From assembly GCF_018143015.1 (NCBI RefSeq), contig NC_054740.1, forward strand, positions 72,127,856 through 72,191,855: 64,000 bases of DNA, written 5' to 3'. The notes beneath the pieces are model-generated. The model ran no database searches. It was not told the DNA's origin and was given only the letters and a program-made list of their open reading frames with translations. Positions 34,998 through 45,800 of this stretch are shown here, one piece after another. This DNA is from Lytechinus variegatus (lineage: Eukaryota; Echinodermata; Echinoidea; Temnopleuroida; Toxopneustidae). Within the stretch, counting starts at the first letter, position 1; the number at the start of each line of letters is the position of its first letter. The position numbers and the translations under genes are program-made.

Positions 34998-35152
34998 TAG
35001 CCTCTTGTCGAGGCCTTGGCGGCTGCTTCCCGAGCGAAGCGAGGGATTTCCTAAATGGCGAAGCGAATTAGGCCTGGCGCTCTGCTTCGCTCCCTTCCTT
35101 GCTTCGTCATGTTCGCTCGGAAAGCAGCCTACAGGGCCTCGACAAGAGGCTA
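34998..35152. mobile_element. Young MULE-like MITE with 9-bp target duplication
   Basis: Ends TAGCCTCTTGTCGAGGCC and GGCCTCGACAAGAGGCTA are exact complements. GTCCATGCC flanks both sides (34989-34997 and 35153-35161). A 9-bp duplication is typical of Mutator-like elements. The 155-base interior has further complementary CGAAGCGA/TCGCTTCG words. A damaged relative lies at 10470-10530. Confidence 0.85.
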
Positions 35153-35189
35153 GTCCATGCCCTGTATAAACCACCGGGATCAACCAACG

Positions 35190-35515
35190 CACAAGAGCAG
35201 TGACTATAGTATTTCTCCCGTTTTTTCCCCTCTCTCTGTTTCAACGTCCTTTAAACTTTTTTTTACCCCCTTTCCGACATTTTTATTCCTTTACTTTCCT
35301 CTCCTCCCCCTCTCTCCTACCCCCATCAGCCTTTCTCTTTAATTTCTTCACTCTCCCTCACTACCCCTTTCCCTCTTTCTCATTTCGATCTTTGCTCTCC
35401 CCTTCTTCCTTCTATTTCGTCTCTTTTTACCTCTTCCCTTTCATATATTCCCCTCTCACCTAATTCCCTTTCTTTCTCTTTTCTCCTTCCCTTTCCTATC
35501 CCTCTCCCTTTTTAC
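35190..35515. repeat. Pyrimidine-rich tract
   Basis: About 320 bases almost wholly C and T on the plus strand (CCCCTCTCTCTGTTTC, CCTCTCCCCCTCTCTCC). Low complexity; could form triplex DNA. Open frames in it are Phe/Leu/Pro/Ser-rich artefacts. Confidence 0.75.
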
Positions 35516-35519
35516 AATA

Positions 35520-35875
35520 ACGGAGTCAGATTTTTTTAGGTTTTTATTTTGCGACGTCACAAACAAGCGGCTACTCCGTCATGTCAATCCGTCTAATGAT
35601 TTGAAAAAAATGAAATTTTCTCATTTTTTAAGTCATTTTATTCGTGCGGTGAATACATCAGACACATTCCACTTTCTAAAAAATTTTTTTTAGTCATGTT
35701 CATGAAAATTATATTAAAATGATAATGAAGTGGCTGCTGGCAAATAAAATCACAAATAAAAAAATGTAAATGTGCTTTGATTATGTTTAATCGAAACTTC
35801 ACTAACACTTTATCAACACTGTTCTATTTTTCTCTTTTGTTTGAACCATCTTATGGACAGATGAACTTCTCCTAC
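35520..35875. mobile_element. Decayed MITE related to 32521-33025
   Basis: Shares GCGACGTCACAAACAAGCGG near the left and ACAGATGAACTTCTCCTACA near the right with the intact copy. Ends are eroded and no TTAA is left. Confidence 0.45.
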
Positions 35876-35879
35876 AACA

Positions 35880-38410
35880 GTCTCGGAGAGGATCTTTAGA
35901 CTTCGGTCCGTAGATGGTTGCTGAGTAAAAAACAATTCACCACGCCCACCACTTCATGCACTACAAATGGATGTGATTTATGATGATGTTCGTAAAGTTA
36001 TATCACGACCTCACAAATTAATCGTGTGTACTTGATTTTCAAGCGTAAAAAGTTGAATAAAAAACACCCCAAAGATGTTGAAAGTAATAGTCTAAAGCAA
36101 TGAATAATTATATAGTAAATAGTACAGTATATAACAGTTTGTATGTTAAAATTTGACAATTCAATATATTCCAGTAATGTGTAAAGTCATGCGTAACTTT
36201 ACAAACTGTTTTTATAAAACCACACCAATGCCAATTGATGCTACATAACAGGCACAAAAAAGGCTGTGCAGGGGGGGGGGGGGCTAGGAACGCATAAAAC
36301 AGGGGAAATGAAGGTGAAAAGTTGATAAAAGAAAGAAAAAATAGAGCATAAAGGGAATTAGACAAGTGTGAGAGAAGGAAAGGAAGAGAGATAGAGGTAG
36401 AAGATGAATAGGGAGGGAGCCCCCCCCGGGCTGCCAAGTAAAAAAGTAATGACCTACATTTTTGAGCCAAACCCAAATCACCTTCATTTTATAAAGAACC
36501 TTTTTTTGCCTGCCAAATTTCTCGGTACCCAAATGATCTTCATTTTGTAGTGAAGACTCCCCCTTTTTGGTTGACTTGTCCAATTTCTCGATCAATCCCC
36601 TTCCTTGGAAAAAAGGCTAGATCCGCACCTGGGTAGCATTATATACTTGAAAAAAAAATACACAAAGAATCGATATCAGAAAAAATAAACTTTAATCGTT
36701 CTGAAAGCAAGTAATATCAGCTTGAAACAATAAATATATATCAAACAAAACATCTGAAATAGAATAAAACTGTTTTTAACGTACGTGCCGTTTTCAAGTC
36801 GCACGAGAAAAGTGATGAATGAAAATGTTGATAAATGACAAAATATGAAATTTTGACAATGGGGTTATTACTCGAAGACATTTTACATGTGAATTTGCAT
36901 AAAAACGTGGATACTCGGTATGCCTGCATTGGTACCAAATTTGATGCACTGTTTGTATGGCCATACGCAGCCCACTCCCCCCCATTTTTTTTTTGAAAAC
37001 TTACATTTTTATTGAACTTCACAATAAAATGTGCACAAAACCTTTCAATTTCGCTTAAGAAAGTTCAAGAGCAAACCCATGACAGTTAAGCTCAGTTGCT
37101 TCGCTCCCTCGCTCTTGAGTATCTTCAAAAATGTTTACACGTCTTGCCGCCCCCTAGAACTGCGTACAACCATCATGTCCATTTGTTAAAACGGGTCGGT
37201 ACACACCATGGATTTGTAGTGGAAAATTACCGACCCCTCCAATTTTCCTCGTATCGATCACACGAGGAGGCCACATCTGTCTTATAAATGACATCACAAG
37301 CATGAATCAAGCATGATAAACTCTCTATGTATGAAAAAATAGTTTTTAACATGTTAATGAAACGAATCTGATGAAAAAAATCTCAAATCAATACTCATTT
37401 TCCTGGTAAAATCGTCATTTCCTGCACTCGACCCATGTGAGGTGAATGGGTACATATATCATGATTATTCTTTGAATACACTGAACGATTGAATTAAACA
37501 GCAGCTCAAGTTTAAGGTGAGGTAAATAGGTTTATAGATGCGCTTCAGTTTAAAACCAGTTATTATCATGATTATGAGAAAATGAATGACAAATTACCAA
37601 TGAGCAGATTTTCCTCACAGTATGTAGGGTAATTTCTATCTACATTTGGGATCATTTTTGTAAAAAAAACTGTTTATCCGACAGTTACCTTAGGAACTGT
37701 GCTTCTCTCGCCAATCAAAATCCAGTGAAGTTGTCCGACGAAAATGTTAATGAAATGCTCCCATGAATGACCCTATTGATAAATAATAGGTTTCTTGAAA
37801 TCGCTCTGAACAATATTAAAATTCAATAATAGATCTTCAAATTGAGCGGGAAAAGCTTTACTAATATGAACTTTTTCATTGTGCATCTGTATGTCCTAAA
37901 ATTATGAGCCAACTGAATATTTTACGGTTACCATAAAGAAATATATATATTTCGTTTGATATTGATCACAATGAATCACACAATCTTAACACGGATGTAA
38001 TTACCCAAAATGCCTCGTTTCTTCTTCACTGGCTAGTAAAATTTTGGGGCGGTCCCAACTGGATGTTTTAGACAGCATGTGCCGACGTACATATAGGTAG
38101 GAAATAGGTTGTTTTTTCTCCTTAAATTACATTTCTTCATAGAATCACATTTCATTAATAGAATCACATTTCATTAATAACACGAAATATCAATAGTTTC
38201 AAATTACTCATATGATTACATTATTTTGAGTTGTGAACAAAAGCAATTCTTGATATCAAGAACCAAGATTAAGAAACACGGCTCGGCATAGCCTACGTTG
38301 GCGTACACTGGCTAAAACATTAAGATGTGACAACCAGTACAGATACAAGTCAAAATTTAGAGGGGGGGGGGGGGGGTTCGATGATTTAAAAAAACAAGTG
38401 GAATGCCACT
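35880..38410. other. No gene seen; minor repeat remnants
   Basis: 36240-36630 holds G/C homopolymer runs and repeats of AAATGATCTTCATTTTGTAG-type words ending GATCCGCACCTGG, probably a transposon remnant. 37185-37235 has GGGTCGGTA and TACCGACCC as a small inverted pair. The rest is AT-rich with no supported coding sequence. Confidence 0.45.
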
Positions 38411-38414
38411 GGCC

Positions 38415-39614
38415 GTCTCACCTGCATCACGCGATTCAACATAGCAGCAGTGCTGACTTTGAAAACTACTATAACTCGCACAAGATGTTCAGTGATACTT
38501 GGTTACTCTTATTTCCACGTTTTATGAACTAGACCGATACACTTTACAGAGATAGGATGGTAATTCAACAAATACCCCCAATGTGGCCAAAGTTCATTGA
38601 CCTCACATGACCTTTGACCTTGATCATGTGACCTGAAACTTGCACAGGATATTCAGTGATACTTGATTACTCTTATGTCCAAGTTTCAAAAGTCAGATCA
38701 ATAAACTTGCGAAGTTATGGTAATTCAACAGATACCCCCATTATGGCCAAAGTTCATTGACCTTTGACCTTGGTCATGTGACCTAAAATGCGCACAGGAT
38801 GTTCACTGATACTTGATTACTCTTATGTCCAAGTTTTATGAACTAGACCAACATACTTTTAAAGTTATGATGGTAATTCAACAAATACCCCCAATTCCGC
38901 CAAAGTTCATTGACCCTAAATGACCTTTGACCTTGATCACGTGACCTGAAACTTGCACAGGATGTTCAGTGATTCTTGATTACTCTTATGTCCAAGTTTC
39001 ATGAATCAGATCCAAAAACTTTTAAAGTTATGATGGTAATTCAACAAATACCCCCAATTCCGCCAAAGTTCATTGACCCTAAATGACCTTTGACCTTGAT
39101 CACGTGACCTGAAACTTGCACAGGATGTTCAGTGATTCTTGATTACCCTTATGTCCAAGTTTCATGAATCAGATCCAAGAACTTTTAAAGTTATGATGGT
39201 AATTCAACAAATACCCCCAATTCCGCCAAAGTTCATTGACCCTAAGAGACCTTTGACCTTGATCACGTGACCTGAAACTTTCACAAGATGTTCAGTGATT
39301 CTTGATTACTCTTATGTCCAAGTTTAATGAACTAGACCAACATACTTTTAAAGTTATGATGGTAATTCCCCCAACATGGTCTAAGTTCATTGACCCTAAA
39401 TGACCTTTGACCTTGGTCATGTGACATGAAAGTCTAATAGGATGTTCAGTAATACTTGATTAACCTTATGACCACGTTTCACGAACTTTCTAAGTTATGA
39501 TGTCATTTCAAAAACTTAACCTCAGGTTAAGATTTGATGTTGACGCCGCCGCCGCCGCAGCCGTCGCATCGGAAAAGCGGTGCCTATAGTCTCACTCTGC
39601 TATGCAGGTGAGAC
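38415..39614. mobile_element. Inverted-end element with six tandem DR1-bearing repeats
   Basis: Ends GTCTCACCTGCAT and ATGCAGGTGAGAC are exact complements. Between them lie about six units of 150-163 bases containing TGACCTTTGACCTTGATCAC, GTGACCTGAAACTTGCACAG and CTTATGTCCAAGTTTCATGA. TGACCTTTGACCT (38608, 38758, 38921, 39084, 39401; one mismatch at 39247) is a perfect DR1 nuclear-receptor half-site pair on the opposite strand, often followed by CACGTGAC. It ends with a CCGCCGCCGCAGCCGTCGCA block. It sits 83 bases past the protease stop codon. Confidence 0.8.
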
Positions 39615-39697
39615 AAAAACGGAATAAAACATTTGTTCTACCGTGAGGATGTATGGCATATCCATCGAGTGAATCGATGATTTGGTTTAACCTGATT

Positions 39698-39853
39698 TTA
39701 TTTGATATATACGATTATTTTGAATCCAGCCATCTGTACAGTTTCGTCTGAAGTAAATCGCATTAATCCATCGTATCCCGACAGTCGAAGGCTGTATTTG
39801 GAAGGTGATGATCCACATCGTGCTACCTTCTCACCCGTTAAGAGATCCAACAT
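39698..39853 (-). CDS. ADAMTS13-like: ADAMTS13-like terminal exon: end of CUB2 and stop codon
   Basis: A 156-base terminal exon with acceptor TTATTCTTTTAG. It encodes 51 residues including MLDLLTGEKVARCGS, SLRLSGYDGLMRFTSDE and AGFKIIVYIK, then TAA. This is the usual CUB ending (..CG......S....L.L.F.SD......GF...Y). The stop overlaps an AATAAA (plus positions 39697-39702), so the 3' UTR may be very short. The DR1-bearing element ends 83 bases beyond the stop. Confidence 0.9.
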   Translation of the reverse strand: MLDLLTGEKVARCGSSPSKYSLRLSGYDGLMRFTSDETVQMAGFKIIVYIK

Positions 39854-42800
39854 CTAAAAGAATAAGATATGGAGAGGTGAATGGTCAAAATTAATATAGT
39901 AAGAATATTATTCGGTATTTTTTAGTGTCACATACATGCATTTTTCCTTGGCATTTCACTGTTAAGATGAATTTTGCTTCTTTTTTTTACCCAGAATATC
40001 GCTTTCGATTTAATTGTGGGAAATGAATAAAAACTAAAAATTGACATTGAAATTGAATGACAGATTTTCAAAGCATCTGATTGAAGTGCAAATCAACAAG
40101 GGTAGGTGTTTTTTTTAGCATGCAGCACTCTAAAAACAAGAAATGTTAACTTAACATTTGAAAGGTTGGAGGAGTGACAACATTTTCTAAATGTTGCATT
40201 TACCACTTTAAATGGTTCTACCCAACACTTAAAATGTTGGATTCAGCTTTATACAAGGTTGGATGTAACATTTGGAAAAGGTCGTCACTCCAACCTTTCA
40301 AATGTTGATTTAACATTCGAATTCGAAGAATCAAATGTGTGTGTGTGTGTGTGTGGGGGGGGGGGTGAGTGTATTTGTCCTGTACATGGGAATTTAAGAA
40401 AGAGAATGTAAATAGGAAACAACTGAAATTAATCTATTCTTCTCAATAGCAATTGAAGAATTCTATTGAAACCATTGGCGGCGGAAGCCAAAAATTTAGA
40501 GGGTGTCCACCTGAAATTTTATGAGTTGGTAACTAAAAAATTTTTGACAAGCCAAAAAAAAGGTCATCACCCTAAATTTTAGGGGGGGGGGGACAACACA
40601 CGTTTAAGGGGGGGGGCACGTGAATTTAGGGGGGACGCAGGAAAAAATTTGATAAGCAAAAAAAAAAAAAGGTTATCAAAACTAAATTTAGGGGGGGACC
40701 GTCCCCCCAACTAAAATTTAGGGGGGGACACGTCCCCTCCCCCGCTTCCGCCGCCTATGATTGAAACCCAAACAAAAAAAATTATAAATCAACAATTATA
40801 TTCAAGAAAATCATCTACTCACCTCTAATTTATCATGTTTACATCTTGGTTCCTTTCCTTGAAGTTTGAATACTTTAACCCTGAGAGTAATCCTCTTACC
40901 AGGATCCCCTATAAACCTATAGGTACAATTCATATTACTTGGGTACTTAGAAGGCCACTCCGGACTCGTAACGATAGTCTTTCTATCTGTTATTAGTTGA
41001 TCACAGTCTGCAAAAGAAAAATAAAAAATATGTCTCAGAATAATGTATAAACGTATGTTGAGCCTTGTACATGTAGTTGTGAAAATGACAGAGGATTGCA
41101 AATGTAGAAGGCGGATCCGAGGGGAATCGAAGCGACCCCGTCCCCATATTGACGGTGCAAAAAAAACAAGAGAAGGAAAAAAGGGACGGAGAGGAGATAA
41201 AAGAAGAAAAGTTAGCAGGATGGAGAGCAAATGAAAAAAAGGATATACAACATCCAAATCCGCTTGCGCTTCTAGTTTTCGTTAATTTGTTCATTGAGAT
41301 ATACATCTTGATCATGAATACACAAAGTGCTAATTCAAATGTCCAAGTTTTGGGTCTAAATCTCCGAAAGATTGCATCTCGCACTTCGCGCTTGCATTAA
41401 TTATTTTTTTGCTGATATAAGCATCCTCTTCCCATTTTCCTACATGGTAAAGCGTGCTTAAAATGTCCCGTTTTCAGCTAGGAATACCACTAATTTTCAG
41501 TTCACTCTTCGCGATCGCATCATATGATTATTAATATACATAATTATATACAATCAGGAGTTCCTGCATGCAAATTAGAGTCCTTCAAAATATCCCGTCT
41601 TTCCTGCATTTAAAACGAGTTTAAAACGTTATTTTCGGGTCATTGTGTGAGAAATATAACCAACTTAAAGAACAAGTCCACCCTAATAAAAAGTTGATTT
41701 GAATTAAAAGAGAAAAATCCAACAAAAATAACAATGAAAATTTCATCAAAATTAGATGTAAAATAAGAAAGTTATATATATTTTAAGTTTGGCTTAAAAA
41801 AACAGTTATATGCACATCCTGGTCAGTATGCAAATCATCCACTCACTATTTCTTTTGTATTTTATTATGTGAAATATGAAATATTCTAATTTTCTCTGTA
41901 TTGTCAAGGGAAACAATTATTAATTCCTCCCTAAACATGTGGAATTAGCAATGTTTAATACTTTATGTTTCAGTCAAGGTGGTCGTTTATTGTCAAATAT
42001 GTAAAAAAAAATGAAATATTGTATAATTCAAACAATAAAAAACAAAAGAAATAGTGAGTGATGGACATCACCGACTGACCAATTTGCATGCCACCGAGTT
42101 GTGCATATCGCTGTTTTGTGAAAAATAAGCAAAACTTCAAAATGCCATCCATAACTTTTTTATTTTACCTCCGATTTTGATTAATTTCTCAGCATTATGT
42201 TTGTTTGATTTTTCTCTATTTATTCAAATCGACATTTTACTGGGGTCGAATTGACCTTTAAGAATAATCTACTTTTTAGGAGATTATTTTTGCTGGTTCA
42301 CACAACTGACGGAGGTAAGTAAAACCTACACATAAAAACAACAGCTGCAAGTTAAAAAAAATACTACAAATATTCTCACCATTTTTATGTCGACTCTTTC
42401 TTGAATGATAAAGAAGTTGATATCCATGTCCTTGTTTATGTGTTTTATGTTCTATCGATATCACATTACTCTCTGTTTTCATAGTTACTTGGTATTGTTT
42501 ACCACAAAATCTCCTTCTCTCCTCCCCTATTCTTATTTCTAATGATTCACCTGGAAAGAAATGAAATTGAAAAAAAAGAAACAAAATAACAATGAAGACT
42601 ATGCAGTTGACTTGTAAGCCTTTATTATAGCAATAAAAGGCTATGATCTGTACCTTTAGTCATCGATAAGCACACGTTTCCCATTTTTAGTGTATCAGGA
42701 AACAAATTATCATTCCGCTTCTAATTAAGACTTTAAGAATTTAGTTTGTTTTATTTCACATGCTAATATCTATTAAATTATATAACAAGATATATATATA

Positions 42801-45800
42801 TATATATATATAAAATGTAGCTTCGTGAAATAACTGGGAATATGCATATGACTTCAGTGGAAATAATGAACAAAATAACATAAAGAAATAAAATAGTAAC
42901 AGATAAAGCATAGCTTCTGTAACAGTCCCTTATCGGTTTAAATATCCTTCAGAATAGAAAGGAGTTGTAACAACGAAAATAAATGACAAACTGAAGAGAA
43001 CATATGAAAGAGGAGATAACAATAATAATGAATAGTAATAGTAATTAATGATGATGATGGTGATGATGATGAATACTAGTGATAACAATATCAATAATAA
43101 TGAGAATGATAATAATGGCATGTTACATTTCGAAAACCTGTGGAGGCGCGATAGCTCAGTCGGTAGAGCGGGGGATTCGTATTCCGGTGACCCGGGTTCG
43201 ATTCCCACTTGGTGCGCTAGTGCCCTTTGGTAAGGTAATAATCCTCAGTACCAGGTCCTTCGGAGGGGACTTTAAGCCGTCGGTCCTCTGGTTGCTTGCT
43301 TACAAGCATTCATGCTTTCTTAGCAATCAGGTAAAAAAATCACCACATCCAAAAAATTAACTTAAAAAACGAATGAACGTAATGACTATGAGCTAAATTT
43401 TTTAGGTGAAATACAAAAAGTCAAAAAGGAAAAGCCGCAAATTCGTGTGATAAAAGCGACACGTTTTAATTTGTAAACAATTTACATGAAATTAGCAAAC
43501 TTCCAAAAATGTTTAAAATCAATGATTATCACAGGGGTTACTAACCTGCATCACAGTCTATATACATCTGTTTAATGGTGAAAATAAGATCTTTATGAAC
43601 AGGAGCTACGATAACAGCAGTACACGAATCACCACCAGTAGATCTGCTTATCTGATCAATGTATCCATTCTTTCTTCTCGTCATACCATTACATCTGATA
43701 TCAACTAAAAGAGAAAGAATTATTGAGGATTAATTACCCTGCAAGAAACTACATATACACTGAGTTCCGATCTAGTAGAACATTCAGAAGTATTATACGT
43801 TTAGATCCACGTTATTAAATGCTTTTATAATGATCTGATGTATGTTTTTAAAAATAAATTGTTTTATAATGCTTGCTTTCTGAGTTATACTATATTTTCT
43901 TTTTAAATTATTTCTGTTGAAAATTCTGAAAACGCTCTGGAAAGCAATAAATCAATAACACGATTACTATCCTTATCGATTGTTAGTTAAATTTTTCTTT
44001 CAGTGGCTTATTTTTCCCCATCACTTCCCATCATCACTTATACAGTATAAAGTTGTGGGTAAGACGGTAGTGTTAACTTTTAATTATCATGTCGTGTGGG
44101 AGATACAAGAGATATCCAATTGTTGCATGAAATGTAAAGGGAAACTGAATTAACATTTTCATAAACACATCTTTACAATCATGTCAGCGACAAATTCAGA
44201 AACAAAATGACGCGTTAATCATAGAATGAATATGACAGAGTACATACGTGATAAGGGATGAGAAAGGGCCATGCTTTGATAAGAGTAGACGTGTGAGGTA
44301 GGTGATAATCATGCATTCATCAACATTCAAGGTAAATGGTCTACAGACATCATGCAGTATAGAATCGCTATTCTTCAATAAGCTGACTTCTGGCAAGGCA
44401 AGGCAATCAAGTCCATAAATATATAATTCCACTATTATAAATAGTTTTCTATTTAATCAATCTAGGCAAGGGTGGCTAGAACTGGTTTATACTCGTAACA
44501 AAAGAACATGCATATAGTCTTTTCAGTGTACTTCCAAGAGAGGTTACGATTGCAGAACTAAGACGATCCATGCAACTACAATGGCTCGCAAAAAGATGTA
44601 AGATACATTTCCATGCAAAGACACTGATGACGATGCTGGTTCCACTACCAATGCAGGCGACGTTGCATGGTTGGTTTCTAGTTTGGGATGCAAAACTGAT
44701 TCATTCAATACATTTTCATCCCCATCAGAAGAATATATTACGTCATGGAGTTGGTTACCATGTAAATCTTCATTCAAAGGCAAGTGGGCAGTCAATAATC
44801 CCGACGACGACGATGATAATGATGATGTCGGGGACAATAGATATTGCGACGGCGATGAGGGCAAGGGTGTTGTGGGCAATGATGTCGCTAAGGATGGCGA
44901 TGTGGTTGATAACGGAGATGATGAAGAGGATATGGTATCTCTATTGGATAAAGTTGGGGATGGTACTAAAAGACTTGGATAAAGTGACTTTGATATCGAT
45001 TTCCTTGCCGCGGTTGTAGTTGGGGATGAACTAGAGTCTGTTTGAGATGTAATCTTATTTGATCCATCGAATGTTGAACTCGTGGTTGGAAAACTGCTAG
45101 AAAGAGTGGCATGCATGTTCGTAGCTCCATCAGTTGTCTCGGCCTCACTGCTAGTCGTTGATAGTTCAGAATTTCTAGTTGCATCTGTAGAAAATGTGCT
45201 GACGTCACTAATATAAGAGAGAGACTCAGAAGTAAATGAATCGCTATGAATGGCATACAATTCATTGTCTATTGTTTGTGTCATGCTGTGCGATATAGAA
45301 TGGTGCGACGTCGCCGTCGTTGTCGTCTTATATGATGTCAGCTGCGAGGTGGATGTTGATGGGGTGATCGAGTTACTCGCGTCCATTGAAGAGCTTGCAG
45401 TATGTATTAACATGGTAACTGGATAGCAACAAAGTAAATCAAGCAGGTACGTTGGTTAAACATAGGCAGCATGCAATTAGTATACACAAAACATGTCAAA
45501 ATTCATTTTTGTTAAAACTGCATGACATGCAAAATCATGTATTGACCTGAAAGGCTGGCTTTAAAAAAATTGTAATACTGGCCAAATCGGATTCTGTCAT
45601 AATTTTCCTTTTCAAAGAGAAGCCCGATTAAATCAATATGCATGAGCAACCATTCACTAATTTGCTCTTTTACTCACAAGGTCTACGACACAAGAGAACT
45701 TGGTCTTTACCAAAAGATGTTCATCTAGGTTAGATATGAACTCTTTATAATTCGGCTCATGAAACCATATTCTGTTTCGGCTATCAAAAGTTATTTTTAT

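Noticed and set aside
43141-43215. A tRNA gene
   Set aside because: D-arm and B box are clear, but the acceptor stem does not pair and SINE body sequence follows, so it is a tRNA-derived SINE.
44570-45019. 149-codon plus-strand frame rich in Met
   Set aside because: It is the antisense shadow of the Ser/Thr-rich exon, whose minus-strand frame is longer, in phase with the gene and ends in a sensible tail.
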